DNA of 16,504 nt from Bifidobacteriaceae bacterium. Lineage in GTDB: Bacteria; Actinomycetota; Actinomycetes; Actinomycetales; WQXJ01. This document shows positions 1-6,574 of the stretch, in pieces. The position numbers and the translations under genes were made by a program. Under the pieces are notes generated by a model, which ran no database searches, was not told where the DNA came from, and saw only the letters and a list, made by a program, of their open reading frames with translations. The stretch lies in the NCBI GenBank assembly GCA_031258055.1, contig JAIRNM010000338.1, positions 1 to 16,504 of the forward strand, read 5' to 3'. Position 1 is the stretch's first letter. Every line of letters starts with the position of its first letter.

Positions 1-114
1 CACCTTCCCGCCGCCGCCAGTGCCACTGCCACTACCACCGCCGATGCCGTCCATGCCACCTATTTCACCACGTTCCGGTCTCCGCCTGGTCACCGAGGCG
101 CTTAGTCTGGAGAC
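1..114. other. Left edge, unresolved gene end or start
   Basis: This stretch may hold the end or start of a neighbouring gene, but I cannot decide which. On the minus strand an ATG at 54, preceded by an AGGTGG motif, opens a glycine-rich frame (MDGIGGGSGSGTGGGG) that runs off the left edge. On the plus strand one frame reads a proline-rich tail that would stop at 116-118, overlapping the proC start as ATGA; another reads an alanine/threonine-rich tail ending near 100. All three are low complexity. More sequence to the left would settle it. Confidence 0.25.
103..108 (+). promoter_or_regulatory. -10 box of proC (leaderless candidate)
   Basis: TAGTCT lies 6 nt before the proC ATG at 115, so transcription would begin at or next to the start codon. 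A GGAG at 109-112 is only 2 nt from the ATG, too close for a normal Shine-Dalgarno site. No good -35 is visible. Confidence 0.4.
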
Positions 115-924
115 ATGAAGATCGGTTTTATCGGTGCTGGCAACATGGCCAGCGCCATCATCGAAGGAATCACCGCTAGCGGCTTAGTCGGCTCTGACCA
201 GATCAGCGCCCATGACCCGGACGCCCGCAAGCTGAGGGACTTGGCCGGAAGGACCGGAATCACCGCCTTCGCCGGAAACGAGGAGGTGGTGGCGGCATCG
301 GACACTGTGTTCTTGGCGGTGAAACCACAGTACTTGCCTGGGGTGCTGGAACAGCTAACTGCCCAAATCGTGGCGCGGCGGCCGTTGGCGGTGTCAATCG
401 CGGCTGGGATCACCTTGGCTCACCTTGATGGCTGGCTCGGGCCGAATGTGCCAGTGGTGCGGGCCATGCCCAACATCAACGCGACGGTTGGCCGGGCGAT
501 GACGGCGGTGGCTGGAAACGCGGTCGCCACCGACTCGCAAATCGACTCGGTGATGGAACTGTTCGCGGCTATCGGAAGGGCGATCAAACTGGAAGACCGC
601 CTGTTCCCGGCCTTCGCGGCGGTGGCCGGATCATCGCCAGCTTGGGCCTTTCTGTTCGTCGAGGCGTTGGCGCGTGGCGGCCTAGCGGCGGGGCTGACCA
701 AGGCAGAGGCTCGGCTCGCCGCCACTCAAGCCGTGCTCGGGTCAGCCACTTTATTGGCGTCCAGCGACGAACATCCCTGGCAGCTAATCGACAAAGTGTC
801 CTCGCCTGGCGGCACCACTGTGGCGGGATTGAACGTCCTGGAAGAACGGGGATTCTCGGCCGCCGTCGTCGCGGCGGTGGCGGCCGCCATCGAACGAGAC
901 GTCGAATTGGGCGATGTTCACTGA
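115..924 (+). CDS. proC: Pyrroline-5-carboxylate reductase
   Basis: This enzyme catalyses the last step of proline synthesis: NAD(P)H-dependent reduction of 1-pyrroline-5-carboxylate to L-proline in the cytoplasm. The 269-residue product has the N-terminal Rossmann dinucleotide-binding motif GFIGAGNMASAI (residues 4-15). It also has the family signature near the C-terminus, SPGGTT from about residue 230 followed by AGLNVLEE in the dimerisation domain. Length is normal for the family. The ATG at 115 starts exactly at the conserved MKIGFIG. A TAnnnT hexamer 6 nt upstream suggests leaderless expression. It is a single gene, convergent with the phosphatase-family gene at 1029-2069. Identification is secure. 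Confidence 0.97.
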   Translation: MKIGFIGAGNMASAIIEGITASGLVGSDQISAHDPDARKLRDLAGRTGITAFAGNEEVVAASDTVFLAVKPQYLPGVLEQLTAQIVARRPLAVSIAAGITLAHLDGWLGPNVPVVRAMPNINATVGRAMTAVAGNAVATDSQIDSVMELFAAIGRAIKLEDRLFPAFAAVAGSSPAWAFLFVEALARGGLAAGLTKAEARLAATQAVLGSATLLASSDEHPWQLIDKVSSPGGTTVAGLNVLEERGFSAAVVAAVAAAIERDVELGDVH

Positions 925-995
925 CACCGGTCAAGTCCGGGTTCGTGCCACCAAGGCGGCGGAGCGCTGAACTGAGCAAGCGCGGAAGGCAAGCG

Positions 996-1017
996 CGGGC
1001 TTGGCCCTGAAAGCCCG
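996..1017. terminator. Hairpin between convergent genes
   Basis: CGGGCTT (996-1002) pairs perfectly with AAGCCCG (1011-1017) across an 8-nt loop. It lies between the convergent ends of proC and the gene at 1029-2069, so it could stop transcription from both sides. There is no U tract, so it may be a weak or factor-assisted terminator. Confidence 0.45.
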
Positions 1018-1028
1018 TCCGGCGGTAT

Positions 1029-2069
1029 TCAGCCCTTGAGTGTGATGGTCATTTTGACGGGATTGTGGTCGGAGAACCGGAAATCCTCGTCGATTGTTTC
1101 GGTAGAGATGACTTCGACGTTAGGCGAAGTAACAAAACCGTCAATGCCGTAGAGCTGGTTGTCGCCATCCCAGGGCGCGTCGTTGAGGCGCGAGGTTGGC
1201 GCGCTGGCGTCATGGGCCACGGTCCAACCAGCGGCGAAGACGGCACTGTCGAACTGACCCGGCACCCAGTTGCTTGAGACCTTCGGGTAATCCACGCCGG
1301 GGAAAGACTGGTTGAAGTCGCCTCCCGCCACGACGTAATTGCCTTTGGCGTATTCGTTCTGGAGTAGTCTGACCAGTTCTGCCATCTGTCGGGCACGGCC
1401 GTCGCCGTCCTCGTAAGCCTCCAAATGGAGGTTCACCAACACCAGGTCCTTGCCGCCTTCAACCGGCACACGTTCTACCAACAAGCAGCGTTTGAGGTTG
1501 AAGATTCTAACCGGCCATTTGAAGGGGACTGGCAAGGCTACGCGGGTCGCTTCGGACACATCGAAGCCGGTAGAGGTAACCAGGCCGGAGGTGACCTTGC
1601 CAATCGGCGGCCACGGGTAGGGCGTGAAAATCGACTTGAAGTTCATAGCGTAGGCGCTGGAGCCGTCCAGGAGCTGCTCGATTTCAGCGACTTCGTTTAT
1701 GCCATAAGAACGACGTGAATCTGAGTCGACTTCTTGGAGGAAGTAGACATCGGCGGGGTTCTCTTTCAAGAAAGCCTCAATGCCGTCCAGATTTCTCCGC
1801 ACTGTTGCCTCGTCCGGCGGCCGGACCATCTCACCGCCATCCATGAAGAAGTCCTGGCCCTCGCCCAATCCGCCGTAACCAATGTTGAAAGTCAACAGCG
1901 TTATCTCATCGCCCGGTTCAGGAGCGGCGAAGATGCCTTTGCCGGTGATGTCCAGTGTTTCGGTCGCCCGCGGCCGATATTCGGTCATGGTCACCACGCC
2001 CACCAAGACTATCGCTAGGGCTAATAGGACCACGATGGCTGAGCCGAGGACTTTCACGAGCCTGCGCAT
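1029..2069 (-). CDS. Membrane-anchored endonuclease/exonuclease/phosphatase family protein
   Basis: This is a member of the metal-dependent EEP fold superfamily, which cleaves phosphodiester or phosphomonoester bonds; the substrate cannot be read from sequence. From the ATG at 2069 the product has 346 residues. An N-terminal hydrophobic segment (about 8-28) after basic residues forms a signal anchor, so the catalytic domain should face outside. Conserved motifs are in order: TFNIGYGG (N62), LQEVD (E113, metal ligand), NLHLEA (H215), GGDFNQ (D251, N253), DGFV and FSDHNP (D334, H335). A TTG at 2090 in the same frame is a worse start: it adds MGHRLDP before the basic signal and overlaps the divergent gene. 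TAGACT lies exactly 7 nt before the ATG, so it is probably leaderless. Possible roles include extracellular nucleic acid, lipid or phosphoinositide hydrolysis. Confidence 0.88.
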   Translation of the reverse strand: MRRLVKVLGSAIVVLLALAIVLVGVVTMTEYRPRATETLDITGKGIFAAPEPGDEITLLTFNIGYGGLGEGQDFFMDGGEMVRPPDEATVRRNLDGIEAFLKENPADVYFLQEVDSDSRRSYGINEVAEIEQLLDGSSAYAMNFKSIFTPYPWPPIGKVTSGLVTSTGFDVSEATRVALPVPFKWPVRIFNLKRCLLVERVPVEGGKDLVLVNLHLEAYEDGDGRARQMAELVRLLQNEYAKGNYVVAGGDFNQSFPGVDYPKVSSNWVPGQFDSAVFAAGWTVAHDASAPTSRLNDAPWDGDNQLYGIDGFVTSPNVEVISTETIDEDFRFSDHNPVKMTITLKG

Positions 2070-2082
2070 AGGATCGAGTCTA
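2069..2082. promoter_or_regulatory. Face-to-face divergent -10 boxes
   Basis: The 14 bp TAGGATCGAGTCTA holds one -10 hexamer for each divergent gene. TAGGAT (2069-2074, plus) is followed by 7 nt and then the ATG at 2082. TAGACT (minus, 2082-2077) is followed by 7 nt and then the ATG at 2069. The intergenic gap is only 12 bp, and the first T of each hexamer pairs with the A of the other gene's ATG. Both mRNAs would be leaderless. Confidence 0.65.
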
Positions 2083-2579
2083 TGGCCCAAGAGCGCTTCA
2101 CTGTCCAGACCGTTTGTACCGGGAATATCTGTCGGTCACCGATGGCCGCCGCCGTCCTGCTAGCCCGATTTGCCGATGCCGACCTGTCGAGCTTGGTTCG
2201 CGTCGGTTCGTCGGGGGTGTCAGCGGAAGAAGACGGCAACCCAATCGACCGTCGGGCGGCGCGGGCGCTCAGGCGGCGCGGCTACGAACTGGATGGGCGG
2301 CACCGGGCACATCGTATTACCAAGGCGGAACTGGAGGAGAGCGACCTGATTTTGCCCGCCACTTTTGGCCATTACCGGGCGCTTCTGGCACGCGGCGCAC
2401 CTGAGTCCAAAGTCAAAATGATGCGCCAATTTGAGCCAGCCTTGGCTGACCAGCCAGCCAGCTATCAATTGGATATCGAAGACCCCTGGTACGGCACGGA
2501 CCAAGACTTCGAAGTCGCCTTGGATCAAATCGAAGCGGCCGCGGTGGGGGTGGTGGACTATGTCCGCGGTCAGCTCTGA
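2082..2579 (+). CDS. Low-molecular-weight protein-tyrosine phosphatase
   Basis: This cytoplasmic phosphatase removes phosphate from tyrosine through a cysteinyl-phosphate intermediate. The 165-residue product has the P-loop CTGNICRS with nucleophile C12 and R18 (C-x5-R), followed by PMAAA. The general-acid motif DPWYG has D134, and the length matches the family. Known relatives act on tyrosine kinases of polysaccharide export or are secreted (mycobacterial PtpA), but no kinase or export gene is visible here. The ATG at 2082 is preceded at 7 nt by TAGGAT, so it is predicted to be leaderless. The next gene begins inside its last codons (start 2560), so the two are co-transcribed and probably translationally coupled. 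Confidence 0.93.
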   Translation: MAQERFTVQTVCTGNICRSPMAAAVLLARFADADLSSLVRVGSSGVSAEEDGNPIDRRAARALRRRGYELDGRHRAHRITKAELEESDLILPATFGHYRALLARGAPESKVKMMRQFEPALADQPASYQLDIEDPWYGTDQDFEVALDQIEAAAVGVVDYVRGQL

Positions 2580-3417
2580 CGCTTGGTTCGATTGCGCCTG
2601 CGGTCAGCGCCATTGGGGTATCCATGGTGCCGCTGGACTCATCGTGAGCCGGGGCGATGAAGTGTTGTTGCAGCTCAGAGCGCCACGATCAGCTCACGGC
2701 GGGACTTGGGGCTGGCCTGGTGGCGCCCGCCAAGCCGGTGAGTCAGCATTGGCGGCGGCCCTGCGCGAAGGGCGCGAGGAAGCTGGCCTGAACCCAGACG
2801 CGTTGAGGCCGCGATGGTGGTCGATCGCTGATCATCGCGGTTGGGCCTACACCACGGTGGCGGCTGAGGTGCGGACCGGAGCGGCGGCGCTGACAGGCCC
2901 GACCAACTGGGAAACAGCTGACCTGCAATGGGTGGAGCGGGGGAAGGTGGGCGAATACAACTTGCATCCTGGCTTGGCGGTCGCTTGGCCCTACCTGGAA
3001 CGGTTGATCGGCCAGCGGCTGACTTTGGTGGTGGATGGCGCCAATGTGGTCGGGTCCCGGCCCGATGGCTGGTGGAAGGATCGCTTCGGCGCCGCCATCC
3101 GGTTGCGAGACCGGCTCGAAACCCTGGCCGCTGGGGGCCTGGCGAACGTCGAGTCGGACCATCCGAACGGTTGGTACCCGGAAGTGGTGATGGTGGTTGA
3201 GGGGAGGGCGCGCGGCATCGGGCAAGGTCAAAGCGTGCGGGTGGTGGACGCGCCGGGCGAAGGCGACGACGAGATCGTGGCGGTGGCGCGGGCGGCGGCA
3301 CAGGCCGGGCGTGGACCGGTGGCGGTGGCAACGGCTGATAGGGGACTGATTGCCCGGTTGCGGGCGTTGCCGGGGGACGTCGCGATCATGCCCCCGTCGC
3401 GCCTAGTCGGAAAGTGA
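2560..3417 (+). CDS. NUDIX hydrolase fused to a NYN/PIN-like nuclease domain
   Basis: This is a two-domain protein of 285 residues. Residues about 10-145 form a NUDIX hydrolase with a full Nudix box at 55-77: G-x5-E-x7-REGREEAGL, preceded by GTWGWPGG. A short C-x-C motif (DCACG, 11-15) precedes it. Residues about 153-280 resemble NYN/PIN RNases: LVVDGANVVGSRPDGWW with D159, an acidic GEGDDEI patch (D236, D237) and ATADRGL (D260). NUDIX enzymes cleave nucleoside diphosphates linked to another group; NYN/PIN domains are metal-dependent RNases. The ATG at 2560 lies within the preceding phosphatase gene (20-nt overlap) and begins just before the first conserved motif. An in-frame upstream extension to 2431 is an overlap artefact. 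The substrate is unknown. Confidence 0.85.
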   Translation: MSAVSSDAWFDCACGQRHWGIHGAAGLIVSRGDEVLLQLRAPRSAHGGTWGWPGGARQAGESALAAALREGREEAGLNPDALRPRWWSIADHRGWAYTTVAAEVRTGAAALTGPTNWETADLQWVERGKVGEYNLHPGLAVAWPYLERLIGQRLTLVVDGANVVGSRPDGWWKDRFGAAIRLRDRLETLAAGGLANVESDHPNGWYPEVVMVVEGRARGIGQGQSVRVVDAPGEGDDEIVAVARAAAQAGRGPVAVATADRGLIARLRALPGDVAIMPPSRLVGK

Positions 3418-3458
3418 TCCATCGCCGCACGTCAGCGCTCTGTGGTCAGCGTCATGCC

Positions 3459-3514
3459 CGAACCCCGCTTTCCCTGACGACGGCGCCCGCCGCGGGCGGC
3501 CCAGGGAGGCTACC
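3459..3514. repeat. Structured intergenic repeat, copy A
   Basis: This is a nested inverted repeat: TCCCTG (3471-3476) pairs with CAGGGA (3502-3507), enclosing CGCCCG (3482-3487... arms around CCG) paired with CGGGCG. A related copy lies at 6671-6728. Over the ungapped 32-bp core (3468-3499 against 6681-6712) I count 26 identities, followed by a shared GGGnGGCTA. It lies just after the NUDIX fusion gene and could serve as its terminator, but two matching copies suggest a dispersed element. Confidence 0.55.
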
Positions 3515-3609
3515 GCGCGGTTAGGCAACTTGTCCTCGCACGAAGAAGGCCCCATGAAATCTTTTCGAACAGAGGCCGCTTCGAGCGGTTGGCCTGTCCG
3601 GCGGGGCGT

Positions 3610-3615
3610 TAGGAT
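3610..3615 (+). promoter_or_regulatory. -10 box of the acetyltransferase gene
   Basis: TAGGAT is followed by exactly 7 nt and then the GTG at 3623. The same hexamer at the same distance precedes the ATG at 2082. It supports the GTG as a leaderless start rather than the ATG at 3554. Confidence 0.55.
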
Positions 3616-3622
3616 TGAAAGC

Positions 3623-4228
3623 GTGGAGCCGTATTCGCTGGCCGGAGAGCTATGCCAGCTAACGCCGTTCGAGCCCGCTGACACCGAGCGGGTCTTCGAT
3701 TACTGCCAAGACCCGGAAATCCAGCGCTGGACGCCGCTGCCGGTGCCCTACCGGATTCAAGACGCCGCCGTGTTCACTACCGTGACAACGCAGAAGGGCT
3801 GGGGCGGGGACATCACGGAGCACGAGCGGATCTGGGCGATCCGCATCCAAGGCGAAGACGGCAAACCGTATCTGGCCGGGTCGGTTGGACTGAAGCCGAA
3901 TCCGCCTGGCAAATCGGTTGAGCTCGGCTACCTGGTGGCCGCCGCCTGCCGGGGACGCGGTTTAGCGACCGATGCCGTCAACCCAGCCGTCGCCCACGCT
4001 TTAGGCGATCTGGGCATGCGCCGGGTCTTGTGGCAGGCGGTGGTGGGCAACTGGCCGTCGCGCCGGTTGGCGGTGCGCTGCGGCTTCACAGTCGAGGGAA
4101 CGGTCCGTTCGCAGCTAGTTATGCGGGGCCAGGCGTTCGATGGTTGGGTCGCCACCATCATCGCTGATGATCTGTCTAAACAAGAGGGCTATTTCAAGGC
4201 CGACGGTGGCGTCAGGCTGTGGGATTGA
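3623..4228 (+). CDS. GNAT acetyltransferase, RimJ/RimL type
   Basis: It is predicted to transfer an acetyl group from acetyl-CoA to an amine, as in ribosomal-protein N-terminal acetylation or small-molecule modification; the acceptor is not known. The 201-residue product starts EPYSLAGELCQLTPFEPAD, the usual opening of the family. It also has QDPEIQRWTPLPVPY, the strand SVELGYLVAAACRGRGLATDA (acetyl-CoA loop RGRGLA), and NWPSRRLAVRCGF near the C-terminus. The GTG at 3623 fits family alignments and has a -10 box 7 nt upstream. An ATG at 3554 behind AAGAAGG would add 23 residues of unusual sequence and is the alternative. The 3' end overlaps the convergent antiporter gene by 17 bp. Confidence 0.85.
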   Translation: MEPYSLAGELCQLTPFEPADTERVFDYCQDPEIQRWTPLPVPYRIQDAAVFTTVTTQKGWGGDITEHERIWAIRIQGEDGKPYLAGSVGLKPNPPGKSVELGYLVAAACRGRGLATDAVNPAVAHALGDLGMRRVLWQAVVGNWPSRRLAVRCGFTVEGTVRSQLVMRGQAFDGWVATIIADDLSKQEGYFKADGGVRLWD

Positions 4229-5537
4229 GACCGAATGGCTGCTTGATGAGGGCTGGTAGCTGACGGCGTCCGGCGATCAGCAGGCAGATGGCTGCCACGG
4301 CGTTGACCGCGGCCAAGATGAGGCGGGCGTGGCTCTCCGGCAAGGCGAATTCGGCCGCGAAGACAGCCAGCATGAACCAGGCGCCCCAGGCTGGAATGCG
4401 CAGGCGCAGCAGCAAGGTCACCGCTACCGCCGTCACTGAACCGGTGAGCAAGAACTCTTCGATCTGACGCCCATCTAGCGGCAGTGACCAAGCACCGCCG
4501 CCCAGCTTGTAGGCGAACGGCAGTGAACCAACCAGGGCCGCCCATTGGTTCACCATTGAGGTCAAGAGCATGCCAACGGCTGCCCAGGCTTTGTGCCGGT
4601 AGGCCAAGGTTAGGGCGATGATGAACTCAGGCGCCTCCGAGGCGAGCGGCGCCACCCATTGGATCAACAGGGCCTCGTTGATTTCGAGGGTCCTGCCCGA
4701 TTCGACCAATGAATGGACGAACGGTTCAGCGCCGACGGCAATGGTGGCGGCGGCTATGAGAAAGAAGCCGATCACCCATAGGCGCCGGGGCACTTTGGCT
4801 AGCGAACCGAGAAAAGCGGAGACCCCAACCAGGTCTGGTTCGTGGACGTCGCCGCGTGAACTGTGCCACAGGAAGACCACGAACACCACGATCAGGACCG
4901 CGCCCAATCCGGCCTGGATCTGTCCGGTGAAGGGCGCCAGCATCCCCAATCCGGCCGCGATCACGAGGAAGAACATCACCGAGTAGTGCGCCTTTGGGAT
5001 GGGCAACACGTCGAAGAAGGCGTTCGCGGGTCTGCTGGAGGAGGCGGATGAGCCGGACGAGCCGGACGACGTGGCTGAGGCGGGTTTGGCGGGTTTGGCG
5101 GGTTTGGCGGTGGTTGGCCGGTTGGAATCCGCCGCTAGCTGGCGGGCGTGGCGGCGACGGGTGTGAATGCCCGTCAGCACCACCAGTGGCAGGGCGAAGC
5201 CGATCAACAAGCGGGTGGCGCCGTTCATATTGGCTGAGGCCAACGCCTCATAAGCGGGATCAGTGCCAGCTTTGAAGGCGAGCAGGACATCGACCGCGTA
5301 CTCCGGCAAGATAGCCACTATGGCTAGCAGCGCCATCGCGAAAGCACCGGTGATGTCCATTTCGGCGGTTTCGGCCGCCCAGCCCAGCAGAGTAGCGGCG
5401 AACCAGATGGCTAGCCCAAAGATCGCCATGCCAAGGAACGGCGATACTTCTAGGTGAGCCAGCGAAACGACAATCCCGGGCGCCACCCCGCCCAGCGCGA
5501 GCGCGATATGAAGGGCAGCAGAGCGTCGTGACAACAC
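4212..5537 (-). CDS. CaCA-family sodium/calcium-type antiporter
   Basis: This is an integral membrane protein of 441 residues resembling cation/Ca2+ exchangers, which expel Ca2+ or a similar cation in exchange for H+ or Na+. Two inverted alpha-repeat-like regions are visible. The first has AILPEYAVD (P78, E79) followed by NMNGATRL (N103, N105). The second has PLASEAPEFIIAL (E301, P303, E304) followed by SMVNQWAALVGSLP (N330). About ten hydrophobic segments flank a low-complexity cytoplasmic-type linker (about 125-172) rich in KPA and Ser/Gly, encoded by short tandem DNA repeats. The motifs are more diverged than in classical YrbG-type proteins, so ion specificity is open. The start is GTG at 5537, with GGAG close before it. 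It is a single gene. Confidence 0.82.
   Translation of the reverse strand: MLSRRSAALHIALALGGVAPGIVVSLAHLEVSPFLGMAIFGLAIWFAATLLGWAAETAEMDITGAFAMALLAIVAILPEYAVDVLLAFKAGTDPAYEALASANMNGATRLLIGFALPLVVLTGIHTRRRHARQLAADSNRPTTAKPAKPAKPASATSSGSSGSSASSSRPANAFFDVLPIPKAHYSVMFFLVIAAGLGMLAPFTGQIQAGLGAVLIVVFVVFLWHSSRGDVHEPDLVGVSAFLGSLAKVPRRLWVIGFFLIAAATIAVGAEPFVHSLVESGRTLEINEALLIQWVAPLASEAPEFIIALTLAYRHKAWAAVGMLLTSMVNQWAALVGSLPFAYKLGGGAWSLPLDGRQIEEFLLTGSVTAVAVTLLLRLRIPAWGAWFMLAVFAAEFALPESHARLILAAVNAVAAICLLIAGRRQLPALIKQPFGLNPTA
5051..5107. repeat. 9-bp tandem repeats in the antiporter linker
   Basis: Three perfect copies of CGGGTTTGG lie at 5081-5107 and encode repeated Lys-Pro-Ala on the minus strand. Just before them, about 5051-5069, is a degenerate GAGCCGGAC repeat that encodes Ser/Gly. 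All units are multiples of three, so copy changes would keep the reading frame. Confidence 0.85.
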
Positions 5538-5580
5538 AACTCCAGTTCATCTAGTTGACTTGCTAAACGGATTGCTTGCA

Positions 5581-5616
5581 AATGAGCCGAGTTTTCGCTT
5601 CTCGGGGTGCCTCCAA
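5581..5616. repeat. Hairpin repeat related to 10299-10330
   Basis: CCGAG (5587-5591) pairs with CTCGG (5601-5605). The 15 bp at 5581-5595 match 10299-10313 with one mismatch, and the similarity continues through CTCGG and a CC-rich CCAAG end. This lies in the 218-bp gap between the antiporter start and the toxin-antitoxin pair. Function unknown. Confidence 0.4.
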
Positions 5617-5718
5617 GCGGTAAGGCGACCGTTTGAGACTACCAGTGCCACACCCGGAGCCCGCGGATCAGGGCTCGTTTTGGTCGGTTTGTGGAGGATC
5701 GGCCGGGCGCTGTGGTGG

Positions 5719-5748
5719 CTGGCAATGTGGGCCGAATCGGCGTACATT
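5719..5748 (+). promoter_or_regulatory. Promoter and candidate operator of the TacAT-type pair
   Basis: A -35-like CTGGCA (5719-5724) and -10 TACATT (5743-5748) are 18 bp apart. The hexamer is 7 nt before the GTG at 5756, so the transcript should be leaderless. The spacer holds a palindrome, GCCGA-A-TCGGC (5731-5741), and a wider inverted repeat GGCAAT (5721-5726) / ATTGCC (5749-5754) spans the promoter. Both are plausible binding sites for the ribbon-helix-helix antitoxin, which normally represses its own operon. Confidence 0.6.
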
Positions 5749-5755
5749 ATTGCCC

Positions 5756-6031
5756 GTGCCAAACGCAATCAAAGACCAGCGGTTGGCGGTTCGCCTCTCC
5801 GGTCCGCAGAAGCAGACCATTGAGCGGGCTGCGACTGTCTGCGGCGACACTATCACCGAATTCTCCGTGCGCGCGATCATGCGGCAGGCTGAGGACGTCT
5901 TAGCGGCTCAGCCAGCTTTCCGTCTGGCCGAGGAGCAGTGGGAGCGATTCAACGCTGCCCTCGATGGACCGGTTGGGCCAGCGCCACGACTGGACGCGCT
6001 GCTGCTGCGGCCGTCCGTTTTCGACGGCTGA
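5756..6031 (+). CDS. tacA: TacA-type (DUF1778) antitoxin
   Basis: This antitoxin neutralises the acetyltransferase toxin encoded next to it and probably represses the operon. The 91-residue product has an N-terminal ribbon-helix-helix, RLAVRLSGPQKQTIERAA through TEFSVRAIMRQAEDVL. Its C-terminal tail is of the DUF1778 type (AEEQWERFNAALDGP, then PRLDALLLRPSVFD), which wraps the toxin in known TacAT complexes. The GTG at 5756 was chosen because the domain begins right after it and a -10 box lies 7 nt upstream. A longer frame from 5633 has no family similarity in the extra part. The toxin starts 6 nt after the stop. Confidence 0.9.
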   Translation: MPNAIKDQRLAVRLSGPQKQTIERAATVCGDTITEFSVRAIMRQAEDVLAAQPAFRLAEEQWERFNAALDGPVGPAPRLDALLLRPSVFDG

Positions 6032-6037
6032 CGGCCC

Positions 6038-6574
6038 GTGGCGCACTTCGCGCGACCTGTGCCTTTGGGTGCAGTGCACCAATTGACCGGTTTTTCCTGC
6101 GGCGACACGGCTTTGGACGACTGGCTCGTGACTCGAGCGCGCCGCAACGAGCGGGCTGGCGCCTCCCGCGTGTTCGTGGTTACGGAGACGGGCAGCAGCC
6201 AGGTAGTCGGGTACTACGCTTTGGCGGCATCATCCGTCGATGCCGCTGCCTCGCCGGGTGCCATCCGCCGGAACATGCCGCGAGTAATCCCAGTGATTCT
6301 GCTGGGTCGGCTGGCCGTGGACAGGCGGTGGCAGGGCCTGGGCCTGGGCGCGTCCCTGCTGCAGGACGCCATTCTTCGCGTGGCGAAAGCGGCGCGCCAC
6401 GCCGGGGTGCGGGCTATGTTGGTTCACGCGAGCGGCCCCGAGGCGGAGCGGTTCTACGCGCACAGCGGCTTCATCGCCTCGGACTTCGACCGGTCCACTC
6501 TGTTCCTGCCCATGAAAACAATCCGCGCGCGTCTTGAAGCCGCCGGACTTGCGGAAGCGTCGGCTCCTGAGTGA
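6038..6574 (+). CDS. tacT: TacT-type GNAT toxin
   Basis: Family members acetylate the amino group of aminoacyl-tRNA, blocking translation until the antitoxin binds. The 178-residue product has the GNAT core: YYALAASSV, a strand LGRLAVDRRWQGLGLGASLL containing the acetyl-CoA loop (W98-Q99-G100-L-G-L-G104), and FYAHSGF. The catalytic tyrosine is Y140, the position reported for Salmonella TacT. The N-terminal GFSCGDTALDDWL motif is typical of DUF1778-partnered toxins. It starts at GTG 6038, 6 nt after the antitoxin stop, so the two are one operon. No disruption is seen, so it looks active. Which tRNA is modified cannot be predicted. Confidence 0.9.
   Translation: MAHFARPVPLGAVHQLTGFSCGDTALDDWLVTRARRNERAGASRVFVVTETGSSQVVGYYALAASSVDAAASPGAIRRNMPRVIPVILLGRLAVDRRWQGLGLGASLLQDAILRVAKAARHAGVRAMLVHASGPEAERFYAHSGFIASDFDRSTLFLPMKTIRARLEAAGLAEASAPE

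Noticed and set aside
2675..3331. Long proline-rich open frame on the minus strand
   Set aside because: It lies fully antisense to the NUDIX-NYN gene, whose domains are clear; high-GC coding DNA produces such frames.
3554..3622. ATG start at 3554 for the acetyltransferase, with AAGAAGG before it
   Set aside because: The extra 23 residues do not resemble the family, and GTG 3623 has both the standard N-terminus and a -10 box 7 nt upstream. Kept as the alternative.
5560..5755. Coding sequence upstream of the TacA-type antitoxin
   Set aside because: The open frames have no family similarity, and a promoter with a palindrome lies just before GTG 5756.
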